Shown: one piece after another, positions 46,248-58,609 of the stretch
Layout: each line of letters starts with the position of its first letter
How positions within the stretch are numbered: the first letter of the stretch is position 1
Assembly: GCF_002632485.1 (NCBI RefSeq)
Contig: NZ_NIBU01000021.1
Coordinates: 1 to 61,598 of the forward strand
Length of the DNA stretch: 61,598 nucleotides
Direction of reading: 5' to 3'
Source: Xenorhabdus innexi
GTDB taxonomy: Bacteria > Pseudomonadota > Gammaproteobacteria > Enterobacterales > Enterobacteriaceae
Translations under genes and position numbers: made by a program
Notes under the pieces: generated by a model
Seen by the model: the letters and a program-made list of their open reading frames with translations, nothing else
What the model was told of the DNA's origin: nothing
Databases searched by the model: none

Positions 46248-48047
46248 ATGATGACAGATCAGATAGCGCAAGAAAGCGTACGGCCTGCTTGGGAAACCCG
46301 TGACCATATTGATGATCCGGTCTTAAGTGAGCTTAATCGCCAATTTGGCCCTGATGCGTTTACTGTTCAGCCTACCCGCACTGGTATGCCGGTTGTCTGG
46401 ATCAAACGGGAGCGGTTAACGGAAGTAATCACGTTCCTGAGAAAGTTACCCAAACCTTATGTCATGCTGTTTGATTTGCATGGTGTTGATGAGCGTCAGC
46501 GTTCTCACCGCGAAGGTTTGCCTGCGGCGGATTTTTCGGTGTTTTATCACCTGCTTTCTATCGAGCGTAACCGCGACATTATGTTAAAAGTTGCACTTGA
46601 TGAAAAAGATCTCAATATCCCGACTATCACGTCCATTTTCCCGAATGCCAATTGGTATGAACGTGAAACGTGGGAAATGTTCGGCATTACCTTTAAGGGG
46701 CATCCGAATTTACGTCGTATCCTGATGCCACCAACCTGGGAAGGTCATCCGCTGCGTAAAGAATATTCAGCACGCGCCACGGAATTTGACCCTTTCATGT
46801 TGACCAAACAGAAAGAAGATCTGGAAATGGAAGCCCTGACTTTCAAGCCAGAAGAGTGGGGCATGAAACGGGGGACGGAAAATGAAGATTTCATGTTCCT
46901 TAACCTCGGGCCAAATCACCCGTCAGCTCACGGTGCATTCCGCATTATTCTCCAGCTTGATGGTGAAGAGATCGTTGATTGTGTACCTGATATCGGCTAT
47001 CACCACCGTGGCGCGGAAAAAATGGGTGAGCGTCAGTCATGGCACAGCTATATCCCTTATACCGACCGGATTGAATATCTGGGGGGATGTGTTAACGAAA
47101 TGCCTTATGTACTTGCCGTTGAAAAACTGGCGGGTATTGAAGTGCCTGAACGTGTGAAAGCTATCCGTGTCATGCTGTCTGAACTGTTCCGTATCAACAG
47201 CCATCTGCTTTATATCAGTACCTTCATTCAGGATGTCGGTGCGATGACTCCAGTGTTCTTTGCCTTTACCGACCGCCAGAAAGTTTACGATGTTGTTGAA
47301 GCCATCACCGGATTCCGAATGCATCCGGCTTGGTTCCGTATTGGTGGTGTTGCTCATGACCTGCCGCGTGGCTGGGATAAACTGCTGCGCGAATTACTGA
47401 ACTGGCTGCCGAAACGTTTGAATTCCTACGTCAAGGCCGCACTGAAGAACAGCGTCCTGAAAGCGCGTTCTGTCGGTGTCGCGTCTTATAACGCTAAACA
47501 GGCTCTGGACTGGGGAGTGACAGGCGCAGGTCTGCGTGCAACAGGCGTTGAGTTTGATGTACGGAAATGGCGTCCTTATTCCGGTTATGAAAACTTCGAT
47601 TTTGAAGTACCGGTTGGTTACAACGGCGATTGTTATGACCGTGTGATGCTGAAAGTGGAAGAGATCCGCCAGAGTATGCGCATCCTTGAACAGTGTCTCA
47701 AACACATGCCTGAAGGTCCGTTCAAGGCTGATCATCCACTGACCACGCCTCCGCCGAGAGAGCGCACCCTGCAACATATCGAAACCATGATTAACCACTT
47801 CCTGCAAGTGTCATGGGGGCCGGTCATGCCAGCCAATGAATCATTCCAGATGATTGAAGCGACTAAGGGTATCAACAGCTACTATCTGACCAGTGATGGC
47901 AGCACCATGAGTTACCGTACCCGTATCCGCACACCGAGTTTTGCTCATTTACAACAGATCCCTTCGGTGATCCGCGGCAGTCTGGTTTCTGACCTGATCG
48001 TTTATCTGGGTAGTATCGATTTTGTTATGTCTGATGTGGATCGCTAA
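46248..48047 (+). CDS. nuoC: NADH-quinone oxidoreductase fused subunit C/D
   Basis: This is a fusion of NuoC (about residues 1-190, containing [22 protein letters not shown] [11 protein letters not shown]) and NuoD (about 205-599, [20 protein letters not shown], the quinone-cavity His and the C-terminal DFVMSDVDR). The fusion (nuoCD) is the enterobacterial form. It belongs to the peripheral arm and forms the quinone-binding cavity with NuoB. ATG 46248 and 46251 are adjacent, and the exact start is undecided. Confidence 0.96.
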   Translation: MMTDQIAQESVRPAWETRDHIDDPVLSELNRQFGPDAFTVQPTRTGMPVVWIKRERLTEVITFLRKLPKPYVMLFDLHGVDERQRSHREGLPAADFSVFYHLLSIERNRDIMLKVALDEKDLNIPTITSIFPNANWYERETWEMFGITFKGHPNLRRILMPPTWEGHPLRKEYSARATEFDPFMLTKQKEDLEMEALTFKPEEWGMKRGTENEDFMFLNLGPNHPSAHGAFRIILQLDGEEIVDCVPDIGYHHRGAEKMGERQSWHSYIPYTDRIEYLGGCVNEMPYVLAVEKLAGIEVPERVKAIRVMLSELFRINSHLLYISTFIQDVGAMTPVFFAFTDRQKVYDVVEAITGFRMHPAWFRIGGVAHDLPRGWDKLLRELLNWLPKRLNSYVKAALKNSVLKARSVGVASYNAKQALDWGVTGAGLRATGVEFDVRKWRPYSGYENFDFEVPVGYNGDCYDRVMLKVEEIRQSMRILEQCLKHMPEGPFKADHPLTTPPPRERTLQHIETMINHFLQVSWGPVMPANESFQMIEATKGINSYYLTSDGSTMSYRTRIRTPSFAHLQQIPSVIRGSLVSDLIVYLGSIDFVMSDVDR

Positions 48048-48049
48048 CG

Positions 48050-48595
48050 ATGCAAAGTGAATTTAACACAAACAAGCAGGCACGCCTTGATGTGGTCAAC
48101 GTAACAGACACTCAGACATCGGATGAATTTGTACTGAGTGCCGGGGAACGTGATGCTATCGAGCAGGAAAAACACCACTACGAAGATCCACGGGCGGCGT
48201 CAATCGAAGCACTGAAAATTGTGCAGAAGCAGCGTGGTTGGGTGCCGGATGGTGCAATTGGCGCCATTGCAGAAGTATTAGGCATTCCCGCCAGTGATGT
48301 GGAAGGGGTGGCGACATTTTACAGCCAGATTTACCGTCAGCCGGTAGGCCGCCACATTATTCGTTACTGTGACAGTGTTGTTTGTCACATTACGGGCTAT
48401 CAGGGAATTCAGGCCGCAATTGAAAAGCACCTGCATATTCGGCCGGGGCAAACTACGACAGATGGTCGTTTCACACTACTGCCGACCTGCTGTCTGGGTA
48501 ATTGTGACAAAGGGCCGACTATGATGATTGATGATGACACCCATAGTTATGTGAAACCCGAAGAAATTGAAAAATTGCTGGAGCAGTATCAATGA
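48050..48595 (+). CDS. nuoE: NADH-quinone oxidoreductase subunit E
   Basis: NuoE is a thioredoxin-like subunit of the NADH dehydrogenase module and binds the 2Fe-2S cluster N1a. The ligands read as C107 and C112 (YCDSVVCHI) and C148 and C152 ([10 protein letters not shown]). At 181 residues it is about 15 longer at the N terminus than E. coli NuoE (166). The stop overlaps the nuoF start by 4 nt. Confidence 0.96.
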   Translation: MQSEFNTNKQARLDVVNVTDTQTSDEFVLSAGERDAIEQEKHHYEDPRAASIEALKIVQKQRGWVPDGAIGAIAEVLGIPASDVEGVATFYSQIYRQPVGRHIIRYCDSVVCHITGYQGIQAAIEKHLHIRPGQTTTDGRFTLLPTCCLGNCDKGPTMMIDDDTHSYVKPEEIEKLLEQYQ

Positions 48596-49956
48596 CAACG
48601 CATTCAGGAGTGAAAGAAATTATCCGCGCAGCGGAAACTCATCCCCTGACATGGCGGTTGCGCGATGATCAACAACCGGTCTGGCTGGATGAATACCGTA
48701 GCAAAAATGGTTACAAGGGAGCTGAAAGAGCACTGAAGGGCATGGCTCCTGATGAAATTACCACACTGGTGAAAGATGCTGGCCTGAAAGGGCGTGGCGG
48801 TGCAGGCTTTTCCACGGGGTTAAAGTGGAGCCTGATGCCGAAAGATGAAAGCATGAACATTCGCTATCTGCTGTGTAATGCCGATGAAATGGAGCCGGGG
48901 ACTTATAAAGACCGTTTGCTGATGGAGCAATTGCCTCATTTGCTGGTGGAGGGAATGCTGATAAGCGCTTTCGCGCTGAAAGCATACCGTGGCTATATCT
49001 TCCTGCGCGGTGAATATGTTGAAGCCGCCATTCATCTGCGTAAAGCAATTGAAGAAGCGAAAGCAGCAGGGTTGCTCGGTAAAAATATTCTGGGCAGTGG
49101 TTTTGATTTTGAACTGTTTGTGCATACCGGCGCGGGACGTTATATCTGCGGTGAAGAAACCGCACTGATTAACTCCCTTGAAGGGCGCCGAGCCAATCCC
49201 CGTTCCAAGCCGCCATTCCCGGCAACAGCCGGTGTCTGGGGAAAACCGACCTGCGTCAATAACGTAGAAACCCTGTGTAATGTTCCGGCTATTCTTGAAC
49301 ATGGTAAAGAGTGGTACATCGGTTTAAGTGAAGGCAAAAGTAAAGATGCAGGCACCAAACTGATGGGTTTCTCCGGCCGGGTCAGAAACCCGGGATTATG
49401 GGAGTTGCCGTTTGGTACCACAGCCCGCGAAATTCTCGAAGATTACGCCGGCGGCATGCGTGACGGGCTGAAATTTAAAGCCTGGCAGCCGGGGGGGGCA
49501 GGAACTGACTTCCTGACTGAAGACCATCTTGATCTGCCGATGGATTTTGAACATATCGCCAAAGCGGGCAGTCGTTTAGGTACGGCGCTTGCAATGGCGG
49601 TTGACCATGAAATTAACATGGTTTCCCTGACCCGTAATCTTGAAGAATTTTTCGCACGTGAATCCTGTGGCTGGTGTACGCCATGCCGTGATGGTCTGCC
49701 CTGGAGTGTCAAAATTCTCCGTGCCATTGAAGAGGGAAAAGGCCAGCCCGGTGATATCGAGACACTGGAACAGCTCTGCCGTTTCCTCGGCCCCGGTAAA
49801 ACTTTCTGTGCTCATGCCCCCGGTGCCGTAGAACCTTTGCAAAGTGCAATCAAATACTTCCGCGAAGAGTTTGAGGCGGGGATCGTCACCAAAGATTACG
49901 GGAATACCAATTTGATTGCGGGTATTCAGCCAAACCTGCTCAAGCAACGTTGGTAG
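48592..49956 (+). CDS. nuoF: NADH-quinone oxidoreductase subunit F
   Basis: NuoF oxidises NADH. It holds FMN and the 4Fe-4S cluster N3. The NADH/FMN-binding glycine-rich motif is GRGGAGF at residues 67-73. The cluster ligands are in [12 protein letters not shown] (about 355-366) plus KTFCAH near 405. The 454-residue length is close to the usual 445. Translation is coupled to nuoE. Unlike the tight spacing elsewhere in the operon, the next gene starts 162 nt downstream, after an ERIC element. Confidence 0.97.
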   Translation: MTTHSGVKEIIRAAETHPLTWRLRDDQQPVWLDEYRSKNGYKGAERALKGMAPDEITTLVKDAGLKGRGGAGFSTGLKWSLMPKDESMNIRYLLCNADEMEPGTYKDRLLMEQLPHLLVEGMLISAFALKAYRGYIFLRGEYVEAAIHLRKAIEEAKAAGLLGKNILGSGFDFELFVHTGAGRYICGEETALINSLEGRRANPRSKPPFPATAGVWGKPTCVNNVETLCNVPAILEHGKEWYIGLSEGKSKDAGTKLMGFSGRVRNPGLWELPFGTTAREILEDYAGGMRDGLKFKAWQPGGAGTDFLTEDHLDLPMDFEHIAKAGSRLGTALAMAVDHEINMVSLTRNLEEFFARESCGWCTPCRDGLPWSVKILRAIEEGKGQPGDIETLEQLCRFLGPGKTFCAHAPGAVEPLQSAIKYFREEFEAGIVTKDYGNTNLIAGIQPNLLKQRW

Positions 49957-49971
49957 AGCAGACAAAAAAAC

Positions 49972-50065
49972 ATACTCAATGGATTTCGGGTTGTATCGCG
50001 GCGGCAAGGGAACGCAATCCCCTGAGCGCAGCCAACAATGAGATAACTTGAAAGACAACGAGTAT
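49972..50065 (+). repeat. ERIC-type repeat between nuoF and nuoG
   Basis: The 94 bp segment starts ATACTC and ends GAGTAT. In between it contains the ERIC landmarks in order: GGTTGTATCGCGGCGGCAAG, GAACGCAATCCCC, GAGCGCAGCCAAC and ACTTGAAAGACAACGAGTA. Compared with the ~127 bp enterobacterial consensus, the central hairpin arm is deleted, so this is a short ERIC variant. It is transcribed as part of the nuo mRNA. Confidence 0.85.
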
Positions 50066-50118
50066 CGGAATTTTTGATTAACGCCTGCTATGGCAGGCCA
50101 TTGGGAAGCATGCTGACT

Positions 50119-52842
50119 ATGGCTACGATACATGTAGACGGCAAAGATTATGATGTAAACGGGGCTGATAACCTGTTGCAAGCCTGCCTTTCACTGGGGC
50201 TTGATATACCTTATTTTTGCTGGCATCCGGCGCTGGGAAGCGTTGGCGCTTGCCGCCAGTGTGCGGTTAAGCAATATCAGAACGCGGAAGATACACGTGG
50301 TCGTCTGGTAATGTCCTGTATGACGCCCGCCTCAGATGGTACGTATATCTCCATTAATGATGAAGAGGCAAAACAGTTCCGTGCAAGTGTGGTGGAATGG
50401 TTGATGACTAACCACCCGCATGACTGTCCTGTCTGTGAAGAAGGTGGTAACTGCCACTTACAGGATATGACGGTGATGACGGGGCACTCATTCCGTAAGT
50501 ACCGTTTTACCAAACGTACACACAAAAATCAGGAACTGGGGCCGTTTATTGCGCATGAAATGAACCGTTGTATCGCCTGTTACCGCTGTGTTCGCTACTA
50601 CAAAGATTATGCGGACGGAACGGACTTAGGCGTTTATGGTGCGCACGATAATATCTATTTTGGCCGCCCTGAAGATGGCACGCTGGAAAGTGAATTTTCC
50701 GGTAACTTGGTTGAAATCTGCCCGACAGGGGTGTTTACCGATAAGACTCACTCAGAGCGTTATAACCGTAAATGGGATATGCAGTTTGCACCGAGTATCT
50801 GCCAGCAATGCAGTATCGGTTGTAACACCAGCCCGGGAGAACGTTACGGAGAATTACGCCGGATTGAGAACCGTTATAACGGTACAGTTAACCACTATTT
50901 CATGTGTGACCGTGGTCGCTTTGGTTATGGCTATGTCAACCGTGATGACCGTCCTCGTCAGCCACGACAGCTTCGTGGTGATCAGTGGATCTCACTGAAT
51001 GCCGAACAGGTGATGCAGGGCGGGGCAGATATTCTGCGTCAGGCGAAAAATGCGATCGGCATCGGTTCACCGCGTGCCAGTATTGAAAGTAACTTTGCAC
51101 TGCGTGAGTTAGTTGGCGCAGCAAATTTCTACAGTGGCATCTCAGCAGAAGAGCAGCACCGTCTCGACATGATGCTGGAAATTTTGCAGCAGGGCGGGGT
51201 TTATACACCATCTCTGCGGGAAATCGAAGATTATGACGCAGTATTAGTGCTGGGTGAAGATTTAACGCAAACAGGCGCCCGCATGGCATTATCGGTGCGT
51301 CAGGCGGTGAAGGGCAAAGCCCGTGAAATGGCAGCAGCCCAAAAAGTGGCCGACTGGCAGATTGCGGCAGTGATGAACATCGGTCAGCATGCCAAATATC
51401 CTCTGTTTCTGACCAGCGTTGATAATACCCAGCTGGATGATATCGCAGCATGGAATTACCGCGCACCGGTTAATGATCAGGCGCGTTTTGGTTTTGCCGT
51501 GGCACATGCCCTGAATAATATCGCACCTGCTGTCAGTGACCTGCCGGATGAATTGAAAGCAAAAGTAGAAATTGTTGCTCAGGCGCTGCGCGGAGCGAAA
51601 AAACCATTGATTATCAGTGGCAGCAACGCAGGCAGTGACACTTTGATTCAAGCCGCTGCAAATATAGCATGGGCACTGAAAGACAGTGGTGCGAATGTCG
51701 GTCTTTCCTATGTCGCCGCCTATGCGAACAGCCTTGGTTTGGCGATGATGGAGGCACAATCACTGGATGTTGCTTTACAGCGTATTGCGAAAGGCGATTC
51801 AGACACGGCTATCGTGATGGAAAATGATCTCTACCGCCATGCTCCGGCCGATAAAATTGACAGCGCACTGGATAGCCTGAAAAACCTGATTGTTGTTGAT
51901 CATCAACATACCGCCATCATGGATAAAGCTCATCTTATCCTCTCAGCGTCCAGTTTTGCAGAAAGCGATGGCACACTGGTCAATCAGGAAGGCCGTGCTC
52001 AGCGATACTTCCAAGTGTATGAGCCTGCATTCTATGACAAATCCGTTGTCATGCTGGAAAGCTGGCGCTGGATGCACTCTCTGTATACCACTTATACACA
52101 GCGTCAGACCGACTGGACTCAGCTTGACCATGTGATTGAGGCTTGTGTCAAAGAAATGCCGCAGTTCAACGGCATCGTCAATGCAGCGCCGGATGCCACA
52201 TTCCGTATCCGTGGTCAGAAACTGGCTCGTTCACCGCATCGCTACAGTGGCCGTACCGCCATGCTTGCCAATGTCAGTGTCCATGAACAACGGCAGCCAC
52301 AGGATATCGATACGGCATTCGCCTTCTCAATGGAAGGGAACAACAGTCCATTTGCTGACCGCCAGCAAATCCCGTTTGCATGGGCACCGGGCTGGAACTC
52401 ACCACAGGCATGGAACAAATTTCAGGCAGAAGTGGGTGGCAAACTGCGTTTCGGTGACCCCGGTGTACGTCTGATTGAGACAGTGGATGGCGGGCTGAAT
52501 TACTTTGACAGCATTCCGGCTGCCTTTAGTGCGCAGAAAAATGAATGGCACATCGCACCTTATTTCCACTTGTTTGGTAGTGAGGAGCTATCCCAGCGCG
52601 CTGATGTTATTCAGGAACGTATGCCTGAGCCGTATGTCATGATGAACCGTCAGGATGCTGAACATCTTAACGTGAAAGAAGGTTCCATGATGGAATTTGA
52701 TTGTGAGGGGCAGAGACTACGTTTAGCGGTACGTTTAAGCAATAATCTTGTTCAGGGTCAGATTGGCCTGCCATTAGGAATGCCGGGTATTCCGCCGGTT
52801 CTGGCTGGTCGCTCAGTCAATAACTTACGGGAGGTTGCATAA
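50119..52842 (+). CDS. nuoG: NADH-quinone oxidoreductase subunit G
   Basis: NuoG (907 residues from MATIHVDG) is the largest peripheral subunit and carries several Fe-S clusters. The N-terminal 2Fe-2S ferredoxin domain has [16 protein letters not shown] and MSC. The His-coordinated 4Fe-4S motif is [16 protein letters not shown], then [14 protein letters not shown] with a later CPTG, then the extra enterobacterial cluster in CQQCSIGC. A molybdopterin-oxidoreductase-like body follows. ATG 50119 is chosen because it matches E. coli, with GGGAAG about 10 nt upstream. ATG 50110 is possible, and the longer TTG start at 50074 is not supported. The stop overlaps nuoH by one base. Confidence 0.96.
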   Translation: MATIHVDGKDYDVNGADNLLQACLSLGLDIPYFCWHPALGSVGACRQCAVKQYQNAEDTRGRLVMSCMTPASDGTYISINDEEAKQFRASVVEWLMTNHPHDCPVCEEGGNCHLQDMTVMTGHSFRKYRFTKRTHKNQELGPFIAHEMNRCIACYRCVRYYKDYADGTDLGVYGAHDNIYFGRPEDGTLESEFSGNLVEICPTGVFTDKTHSERYNRKWDMQFAPSICQQCSIGCNTSPGERYGELRRIENRYNGTVNHYFMCDRGRFGYGYVNRDDRPRQPRQLRGDQWISLNAEQVMQGGADILRQAKNAIGIGSPRASIESNFALRELVGAANFYSGISAEEQHRLDMMLEILQQGGVYTPSLREIEDYDAVLVLGEDLTQTGARMALSVRQAVKGKAREMAAAQKVADWQIAAVMNIGQHAKYPLFLTSVDNTQLDDIAAWNYRAPVNDQARFGFAVAHALNNIAPAVSDLPDELKAKVEIVAQALRGAKKPLIISGSNAGSDTLIQAAANIAWALKDSGANVGLSYVAAYANSLGLAMMEAQSLDVALQRIAKGDSDTAIVMENDLYRHAPADKIDSALDSLKNLIVVDHQHTAIMDKAHLILSASSFAESDGTLVNQEGRAQRYFQVYEPAFYDKSVVMLESWRWMHSLYTTYTQRQTDWTQLDHVIEACVKEMPQFNGIVNAAPDATFRIRGQKLARSPHRYSGRTAMLANVSVHEQRQPQDIDTAFAFSMEGNNSPFADRQQIPFAWAPGWNSPQAWNKFQAEVGGKLRFGDPGVRLIETVDGGLNYFDSIPAAFSAQKNEWHIAPYFHLFGSEELSQRADVIQERMPEPYVMMNRQDAEHLNVKEGSMMEFDCEGQRLRLAVRLSNNLVQGQIGLPLGMPGIPPVLAGRSVNNLREVA

Positions 52843-53819
52843 TGAACTGGCTTACTCCCGAATTGACTGAAATTCTGATTACTGTCCTTAAAGCGGTTGT
52901 CATTCTGCTGGTTGTTGTTGTCTGCGGGGCATTCATGAGTTTCGCGGAACGGCGTCTTCTCGGGCTGTTTCAGAATCGTTACGGGCCGAACCGTGTAGGG
53001 TGGGGCGGGTCGTTACAGCTTGCTGCTGACATGATCAAGATGTTCTTCAAAGAAGACTGGGCGCCACGTTTCTCAGACCGCATGATTTTCACTCTGGCGC
53101 CTATCGTTGGTTTCTGTTCCCTGTTACTGGCTTTTGCCATTGTACCAGTCAGTCCGACATGGATGGCGGCAGACCTGAACATCGGTATCCTGTTTTTCAT
53201 GATGATGGCGGGTCTGGCTGTTTATGCGGTGTTATTTGCCGGATGGTCGAGTAATAACAAATACTCGCTGTTAGGGGCAATGCGCGCATCAGCTCAGACC
53301 CTGAGCTATGAAGTTTTCATTGGTCTGTCCATGATGGGCGTTGTCGCACAGGCTGGCTCTTTCAATATGGTGGATATTGTCAACTCTCAGCAGCACCTGT
53401 GGAATATTATCCCGCAGTTCTTCGGCTTCCTGACGTTCGCCATTGCGGGTGTTGCGGTGTGTCACCGTCACCCCTTTGACCAGCCGGAAGCAGAGCAGGA
53501 GCTGGCAGATGGCTATCATATTGAATATTCCGGTATGAAGTTCGGTATGTTCTTTGTCGGTGAATATATCGGCATTGTGACGGTATCTGCTTTAATGGTC
53601 ACACTCTTCTTTGGTGGCTGGCATGGGCCTTTCCTGCCTTCATTTGTCTGGTTTGCACTGAAAACAGCATTTTTCATGATGATGTTCATCCTGATCCGTG
53701 CTTCATTGCCACGTCCTCGTTATGACCAGGTGATGTCATTCGGCTGGAAAATTTGCCTGCCGTTAACGTTACTCAATCTGCTGGCAACCGCCGCAGTGAT
53801 TTTATACAACGCTCAATAA
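52842..53819 (+). CDS. nuoH: NADH-quinone oxidoreductase subunit H
   Basis: NuoH joins the peripheral and membrane arms and forms part of the quinone tunnel. The 325-residue protein has about eight membrane helices and the conserved [20 protein letters not shown] and [22 protein letters not shown] loops. It starts on the last base of the nuoG stop (TAATG). Confidence 0.97.
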   Translation: MNWLTPELTEILITVLKAVVILLVVVVCGAFMSFAERRLLGLFQNRYGPNRVGWGGSLQLAADMIKMFFKEDWAPRFSDRMIFTLAPIVGFCSLLLAFAIVPVSPTWMAADLNIGILFFMMMAGLAVYAVLFAGWSSNNKYSLLGAMRASAQTLSYEVFIGLSMMGVVAQAGSFNMVDIVNSQQHLWNIIPQFFGFLTFAIAGVAVCHRHPFDQPEAEQELADGYHIEYSGMKFGMFFVGEYIGIVTVSALMVTLFFGGWHGPFLPSFVWFALKTAFFMMMFILIRASLPRPRYDQVMSFGWKICLPLTLLNLLATAAVILYNAQ

Positions 53820-53834
53820 AGGGGTGATTGAACC

Positions 53835-54377
53835 ATGACATTAAAAGAGTTATTGGTTGGTTTCGCCACCCAGGTACGCAGTATTTGGATGATAGGGCTT
53901 CACGCCTTCCATAAACGCGAAACAAAAATGTATCCGGAAGAACCGGTTTATTTGCCACCCCGTTACCGTGGGCGCATCGTTCTGACGCGTGATCCTGACG
54001 GTGAAGAGCGTTGTGTCGCCTGTAACCTGTGTGCAGCCGTGTGTCCGGTGGGATGTATTTCTCTGCAAAAAGCTGAACATAAGGATGGTCGTTGGTATCC
54101 GGAGTTTTTCCGTATCAATTTCTCACGCTGCATTTTCTGCGGATTGTGTGAAGAAGCCTGTCCGACAACGGCAATCCAGTTGACACCGGATTTCGAACTG
54201 GGTGAATTCAAACGTCAGGATCTGGTGTATGAGAAAGAAGATCTGCTGATTTCCGGGCCGGGTAAATACCCTGATTATAATTTTTACCGTAAGAGCGGTA
54301 TGGCGATTGATGGCAAGGATAAAGGTGAAGCCGACAATGAAGCCAAACCTATCGACGTTAAAAGCCTGTTGCCATAA
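53835..54377 (+). CDS. nuoI: NADH-quinone oxidoreductase subunit I
   Basis: NuoI is a 180-residue ferredoxin-like subunit with two 4Fe-4S clusters (N6a, N6b). The motifs are C60-x2-C63-x2-C66-x3-C70 ([15 protein letters not shown]) and C99-x2-C102-x2-C105-x3-C109 ([13 protein letters not shown]). The length equals that of E. coli NuoI. It lies between the nuoH and nuoJ membrane subunits as usual. Confidence 0.97.
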   Translation: MTLKELLVGFATQVRSIWMIGLHAFHKRETKMYPEEPVYLPPRYRGRIVLTRDPDGEERCVACNLCAAVCPVGCISLQKAEHKDGRWYPEFFRINFSRCIFCGLCEEACPTTAIQLTPDFELGEFKRQDLVYEKEDLLISGPGKYPDYNFYRKSGMAIDGKDKGEADNEAKPIDVKSLLP

Positions 54378-54389
54378 GGAGCGATATTC

Positions 54390-54920
54390 ATGGAATTTGC
54401 ATTTTATATCGCAGGGCTGGTTGCCATTCTCGCAACACTCAGGGTAATAACGCACACTAATCCTGTTCATGCGTTGCTGTACCTGATTATCTCCCTGCTG
54501 GCGCTTTCAGTTGTCTTCTTCTCACTGGGGGCTTATTTTGCCGGTGCACTGGAGATCATCGTCTATGCCGGGGCGATCATGGTGTTGTTCGTCTTTGTGG
54601 TGATGATGCTGAACCTCGGCAAATCTGTTGTTGATCAGGAAAGACAATGGCTGAAGCCAAGAGTCTGGATTGGGCCGACAATTCTTTCGGCTATTTTGCT
54701 GGTTGTTCTGATCTTTGCTATTAGCAGTCTGCCTGAGGCGGTAATCAGTGGCGAAGTGGTCAGTGCCAAAGAAGTGGGCATCAGCCTGTTCGGGCCTTAC
54801 GTACTGGCAGTAGAGCTGGCATCCCTGCTATTACTGGCAGGGCTTGTAGTGGCTTACCACGTTGGTCGTGAAAGTCGTCAGGGTGAAGTACTCAGCAATC
54901 GTGTGGAGGACCAACAATGA
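54390..54920 (+). CDS. nuoJ: NADH-quinone oxidoreductase subunit J
   Basis: This is a membrane subunit with five helices and 176 residues. The conserved [19 protein letters not shown] segment in helix 3, with its pi-bulge region, is clear. It overlaps nuoK by 4 nt (ATGA). Confidence 0.96.
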   Translation: MEFAFYIAGLVAILATLRVITHTNPVHALLYLIISLLALSVVFFSLGAYFAGALEIIVYAGAIMVLFVFVVMMLNLGKSVVDQERQWLKPRVWIGPTILSAILLVVLIFAISSLPEAVISGEVVSAKEVGISLFGPYVLAVELASLLLLAGLVVAYHVGRESRQGEVLSNRVEDQQ

Positions 54921-55219
54921 TACCTTTAGAACATGGTCTGATTCTGGCGGCTATCCTGTTTGCATTGGGTTTCACTTGCCTGATTATCCGTCGTAATCTG
55001 CTATTTATGCTGATCGGGTTGGAAATCATGATCAATGCTTCAGCGCTGGCATTTATTGTTGCCGGTAGTTATTGGCTCCAGCCTGATGGTCAGGTGATGT
55101 ACATTCTGGCTATTACACTGGCAGCCGCCGAGGCGAGTATCGGTCTGGCTCTGTTACTACAGCTGTACCGTCGTCGCCAGAACCTGAATATTGATATAGT
55201 CAGTGAGATGCGCGGATGA
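54917..55219 (+). CDS. nuoK: NADH-quinone oxidoreductase subunit K
   Basis: This 100-residue, three-helix proton-channel subunit (MrpC-like) has the conserved helix glutamates in [13 protein letters not shown] and [13 protein letters not shown]. It is the normal size. It is coupled by ATGA overlaps to nuoJ upstream and nuoL downstream. Confidence 0.97.
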   Translation: MIPLEHGLILAAILFALGFTCLIIRRNLLFMLIGLEIMINASALAFIVAGSYWLQPDGQVMYILAITLAAAEASIGLALLLQLYRRRQNLNIDIVSEMRG

Positions 55220-57063
55220 ACTTACTCTATTTAACAATTCTGTTGCCACTGCTGGGTTTCTTGCTGCTGGCATTCTCCCGTGGCCGCTGGTCTGAAAATC
55301 TGTCGGCGACCATCGGAATTGGTTCTGTCGGGTTGGCAGCGTTGGTCACGCTCTGGGTCGGAATGAGCTTTCACGCTCACAATGATGCTGGCGGATTTGT
55401 CTATAGCCAGACATTATGGAACTGGATGAGCGCAGACAGCTTCAGTATTCCGGTCAATCTGGTACTGGATGGTCTGTCATTAACCATGCTGAGTGTCGTG
55501 ACAGGCGTTGGTTTCCTGATCCACATTTATGCTTCATGGTATATGCGTGGTGAAGAAGGCTATTCCCGTTTCTTTGCTTATACAAACCTGTTTATCGCCA
55601 GTATGGTAGTTCTGGTTCTGGCAGATAACATGCTGCTGATGTATCTGGGTTGGGAAGGGGTAGGGCTGTGCAGTTACCTTCTGATCGGCTTTTACTACCA
55701 AACCCCTGCCAATGGTGCGGCGGCAATGAAAGCCTTTATCGTAACCCGTGTGGGTGACGTATTCCTTGCCATCGGCATGTTTATCCTCTATGACCAGCTT
55801 GGTACGCTGAGCTTCCGCGAACTGGCGGTACTCGCACCACAGCATATTGAAGCAGGTTCCACAGCAATCACATGGGCAACCCTGATGATTCTGGGTGGTG
55901 CAGTAGGTAAATCTGCACAATTGCCATTACAGACATGGCTGGCGGATGCGATGGCAGGCCCGACACCGGTTTCTGCCCTGATCCACGCCGCAACAATGGT
56001 GACAGCCGGTGTCTATCTGATTGCCCGCAGCCATGTTCTGTTCCTGCTGGCACCTGATATTCTGCATCTGGTAGGTATTATTGGCGCAGTTACTCTGCTG
56101 CTGGCTGGTTTTGCGGCACTGGTACAGACTGACATCAAACGCGTATTAGCCTATTCCACCACGAGCCAGATTGGTTACATGTTTCTGGCGTTGGGCGTAC
56201 AGGCGTGGGATGCGGCTATTTTCCATCTGATGACCCATGCTTTCTTCAAAGCGCTGCTGTTCCTTGCTTCCGGCTCGGTGATCCTTGCCTGTCATCATGA
56301 ACAGAATATCTTCAAAATGGGGGGGCTGAGCAAACGGATTCCGTTTGTTTATCTCTGTTTCCTGGTGGGTGGTTCGGCATTGTCAGCTCTGCCGTTACTG
56401 ACAGCGGGCTTCTACAGTAAAGATGAAATCCTGTGGGGAGCGCTGGCAAATGGTCATATGAACCTGATGCTGGCCGGTCTGATTGGTGCATTGATGACCT
56501 CACTGTACACTTTCCGTATGATTTTCATTGTGTTCCACGGAAAAGAAAATACCCAAGCGCATTCAGTTAAAGGCATTACTCACACATTGCCATTGTCAGT
56601 GCTGCTGGTGCTGTCCACCTTTATTGGTGCATTGATTGAGCAACCGCTGACAGGCGTCCTGCCGGGTAATGGAGCGGAAGGGCATGACGGCAAGATGATG
56701 CTGGAAATTATTTCCGGCGTAGTTGCTGTTCTGGGCATTTTACTGGCTGCCGCGCTGTACCTTGGCAAACGTAGTCTGGTCAATGCAACCGCCAACAGTG
56801 CTCCGGGGCGTTTCTTCTCGACATGGTGGTTCCATGCCTGGGGTTTCGATGCCCTGTATGACTGGGTATTTGTAAAACCATTCAAAGGTATTACACAACT
56901 GTTACGCAATGATCCACTGAACTCATTGATGAATATCCCTGCCATATTGTCACGCTGGGGCAATAAGGGGCTTGGCTTGAGTGAGAACGGACAGGTTCGT
57001 TGGTACGCTACCTCTATGGGGTTGGGTGCAGTGCTGGTTTTAGCTCTGCTGCTTTTGATTTAA
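55216..57063 (+). CDS. nuoL: NADH-quinone oxidoreductase subunit L
   Basis: This antiporter-like proton-pumping subunit (615 residues) has about 16 helices. The core is [39 protein letters not shown] (with the key lysine just upstream in GKSAQLP) and [14 protein letters not shown]. The C-terminal extension forms the long lateral helix along the membrane arm. The ATG overlaps the nuoK stop. Confidence 0.97.
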   Translation: MNLLYLTILLPLLGFLLLAFSRGRWSENLSATIGIGSVGLAALVTLWVGMSFHAHNDAGGFVYSQTLWNWMSADSFSIPVNLVLDGLSLTMLSVVTGVGFLIHIYASWYMRGEEGYSRFFAYTNLFIASMVVLVLADNMLLMYLGWEGVGLCSYLLIGFYYQTPANGAAAMKAFIVTRVGDVFLAIGMFILYDQLGTLSFRELAVLAPQHIEAGSTAITWATLMILGGAVGKSAQLPLQTWLADAMAGPTPVSALIHAATMVTAGVYLIARSHVLFLLAPDILHLVGIIGAVTLLLAGFAALVQTDIKRVLAYSTTSQIGYMFLALGVQAWDAAIFHLMTHAFFKALLFLASGSVILACHHEQNIFKMGGLSKRIPFVYLCFLVGGSALSALPLLTAGFYSKDEILWGALANGHMNLMLAGLIGALMTSLYTFRMIFIVFHGKENTQAHSVKGITHTLPLSVLLVLSTFIGALIEQPLTGVLPGNGAEGHDGKMMLEIISGVVAVLGILLAAALYLGKRSLVNATANSAPGRFFSTWWFHAWGFDALYDWVFVKPFKGITQLLRNDPLNSLMNIPAILSRWGNKGLGLSENGQVRWYATSMGLGAVLVLALLLLI

Positions 57064-57082
57064 TTAAGGGACACATTGCGCC

Positions 57083-58603
57083 ATGCTACTACCTTGGCTA
57101 ATTCTTCTGCCCTTCATCGGAGGCCTGCTGTGTTGGCAGGCTGAGCGCTTCGGCACCCGTGTGCCGCGTTGGATAGCGTCTCTTGCGATGGGGCTGACTC
57201 TGCTGCTTTCTCTGTACCTCTGGATGCAGGGAGGCTATACGCTGACCAACCCACAAGGCATTCCACAGTGGCAATCGGAATTCCTGCTGCCGTGGATACC
57301 GCGCTTTGGCATCTCCATTCATTTAGCTCTGGATGGTCTGTCATTGTTGATGGTAGTCCTGACCGCACTGTTGGGTTTAATGGCAATACTTTGTTCGTGG
57401 AACGAGAACCAGCCTTATCAGGGTTTCTTCCATCTGAACCTGCTGTGGATCCTCGGTGGCGTGATGGGGGTATTCCTTGCCATCGACCTGTTCCTGTTCT
57501 TCTTCTTCTGGGAAGTGATGCTGGTTCCGATGTACTTCCTGATTGCACTTTGGGGGCACAGAGGTTCACAGGGTAAGACCCGTATTACGGCTGCGACGAA
57601 ATTCTTCATCTATACCCAGGCCAGTGGTCTGGTGATGCTGATTTCGATTCTGGCACTGGCTTTCATCTATCACGATGCAACAGGCGAATGGTCATTCAAC
57701 TATGAAAAACTGTTGGATACCCCGATTTCACATACTGTTCAGTATCTTCTGATGCTGGGGTTCTTCATCGCTTTTGCCGTGAAAATGCCGGTTGTGCCTT
57801 TGCATGGCTGGTTGCCGGACGCTCACAGTCAGGCACCCACAGCGGGTTCTGTTGACCTCGCGGGGATTCTGCTGAAAACAGCGGCATACGGCCTGTTACG
57901 TTTCAGTCTGCCTCTGTTTCCACAGGCTTCTGCGGAGTTTGCCCCCATTGCGATGTGGCTGGGTGTCATCGGTATTTTTTATGGCGCTTGGATGGCTTTC
58001 AGTCAGACCGATATCAAACGTCTGATTGCCTATACCAGTGTTTCTCATATGGGCTTCGTTCTGATCGCCATCTATACAGGCAGCCAACTGGCTTATCAGG
58101 GAGCGGTTATCCAGATGATTGCTCATGGTTTGTCTGCGGCGGGTCTGTTTATCCTGTGTGGTCAGATCTATGAACGCCTGCACACCCGCGATTTGCGTCA
58201 GATGGGCGGCCTGTGGGGAAGAATTCAACTGTTGCCAGCAATATCTCTGTTCTTTGCTGTAGCAACATTGGGTATGCCGGGTACGGGTAACTTTGTGGGT
58301 GAATTTATGATCCTGTTCGGCAGTTTCGGTAAATTTACCCTGATCACCTCGGTATCTGTGTTTGGTCTGGTTTTCGCCTCTGTATATGCCCTGTATCTGA
58401 TGCAAAAGGCTTACTACGGCCCGGCAAAATCTGATGAACCATTGCCACGGATGGATGCGCGGGAAATTTCCATTTTACTGCTGCTGGTTGCCCTGCTGGT
58501 TATTCTTGGTGTTTATCCACAACCGATCCTTGATACTTCGGCTGCGGCAATGAGTAACATCCAGAATTGGTATTCAGCTTCACTTCTAACTACAAGGCCG
58601 TAA
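57083..58603 (+). CDS. nuoM: NADH-quinone oxidoreductase subunit M
   Basis: This antiporter-like proton-pumping subunit (506 residues) has FFFFWEVMLVPMYFLIALWG (conserved Glu) and AFAVKMPVVPLHGWLPDAHSQ (conserved Lys) as signatures. It follows nuoL by 19 nt and precedes nuoN by 6 nt. Confidence 0.97.
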   Translation: MLLPWLILLPFIGGLLCWQAERFGTRVPRWIASLAMGLTLLLSLYLWMQGGYTLTNPQGIPQWQSEFLLPWIPRFGISIHLALDGLSLLMVVLTALLGLMAILCSWNENQPYQGFFHLNLLWILGGVMGVFLAIDLFLFFFFWEVMLVPMYFLIALWGHRGSQGKTRITAATKFFIYTQASGLVMLISILALAFIYHDATGEWSFNYEKLLDTPISHTVQYLLMLGFFIAFAVKMPVVPLHGWLPDAHSQAPTAGSVDLAGILLKTAAYGLLRFSLPLFPQASAEFAPIAMWLGVIGIFYGAWMAFSQTDIKRLIAYTSVSHMGFVLIAIYTGSQLAYQGAVIQMIAHGLSAAGLFILCGQIYERLHTRDLRQMGGLWGRIQLLPAISLFFAVATLGMPGTGNFVGEFMILFGSFGKFTLITSVSVFGLVFASVYALYLMQKAYYGPAKSDEPLPRMDAREISILLLLVALLVILGVYPQPILDTSAAAMSNIQNWYSASLLTTRP

Positions 58604-58609
58604 TTCGCC

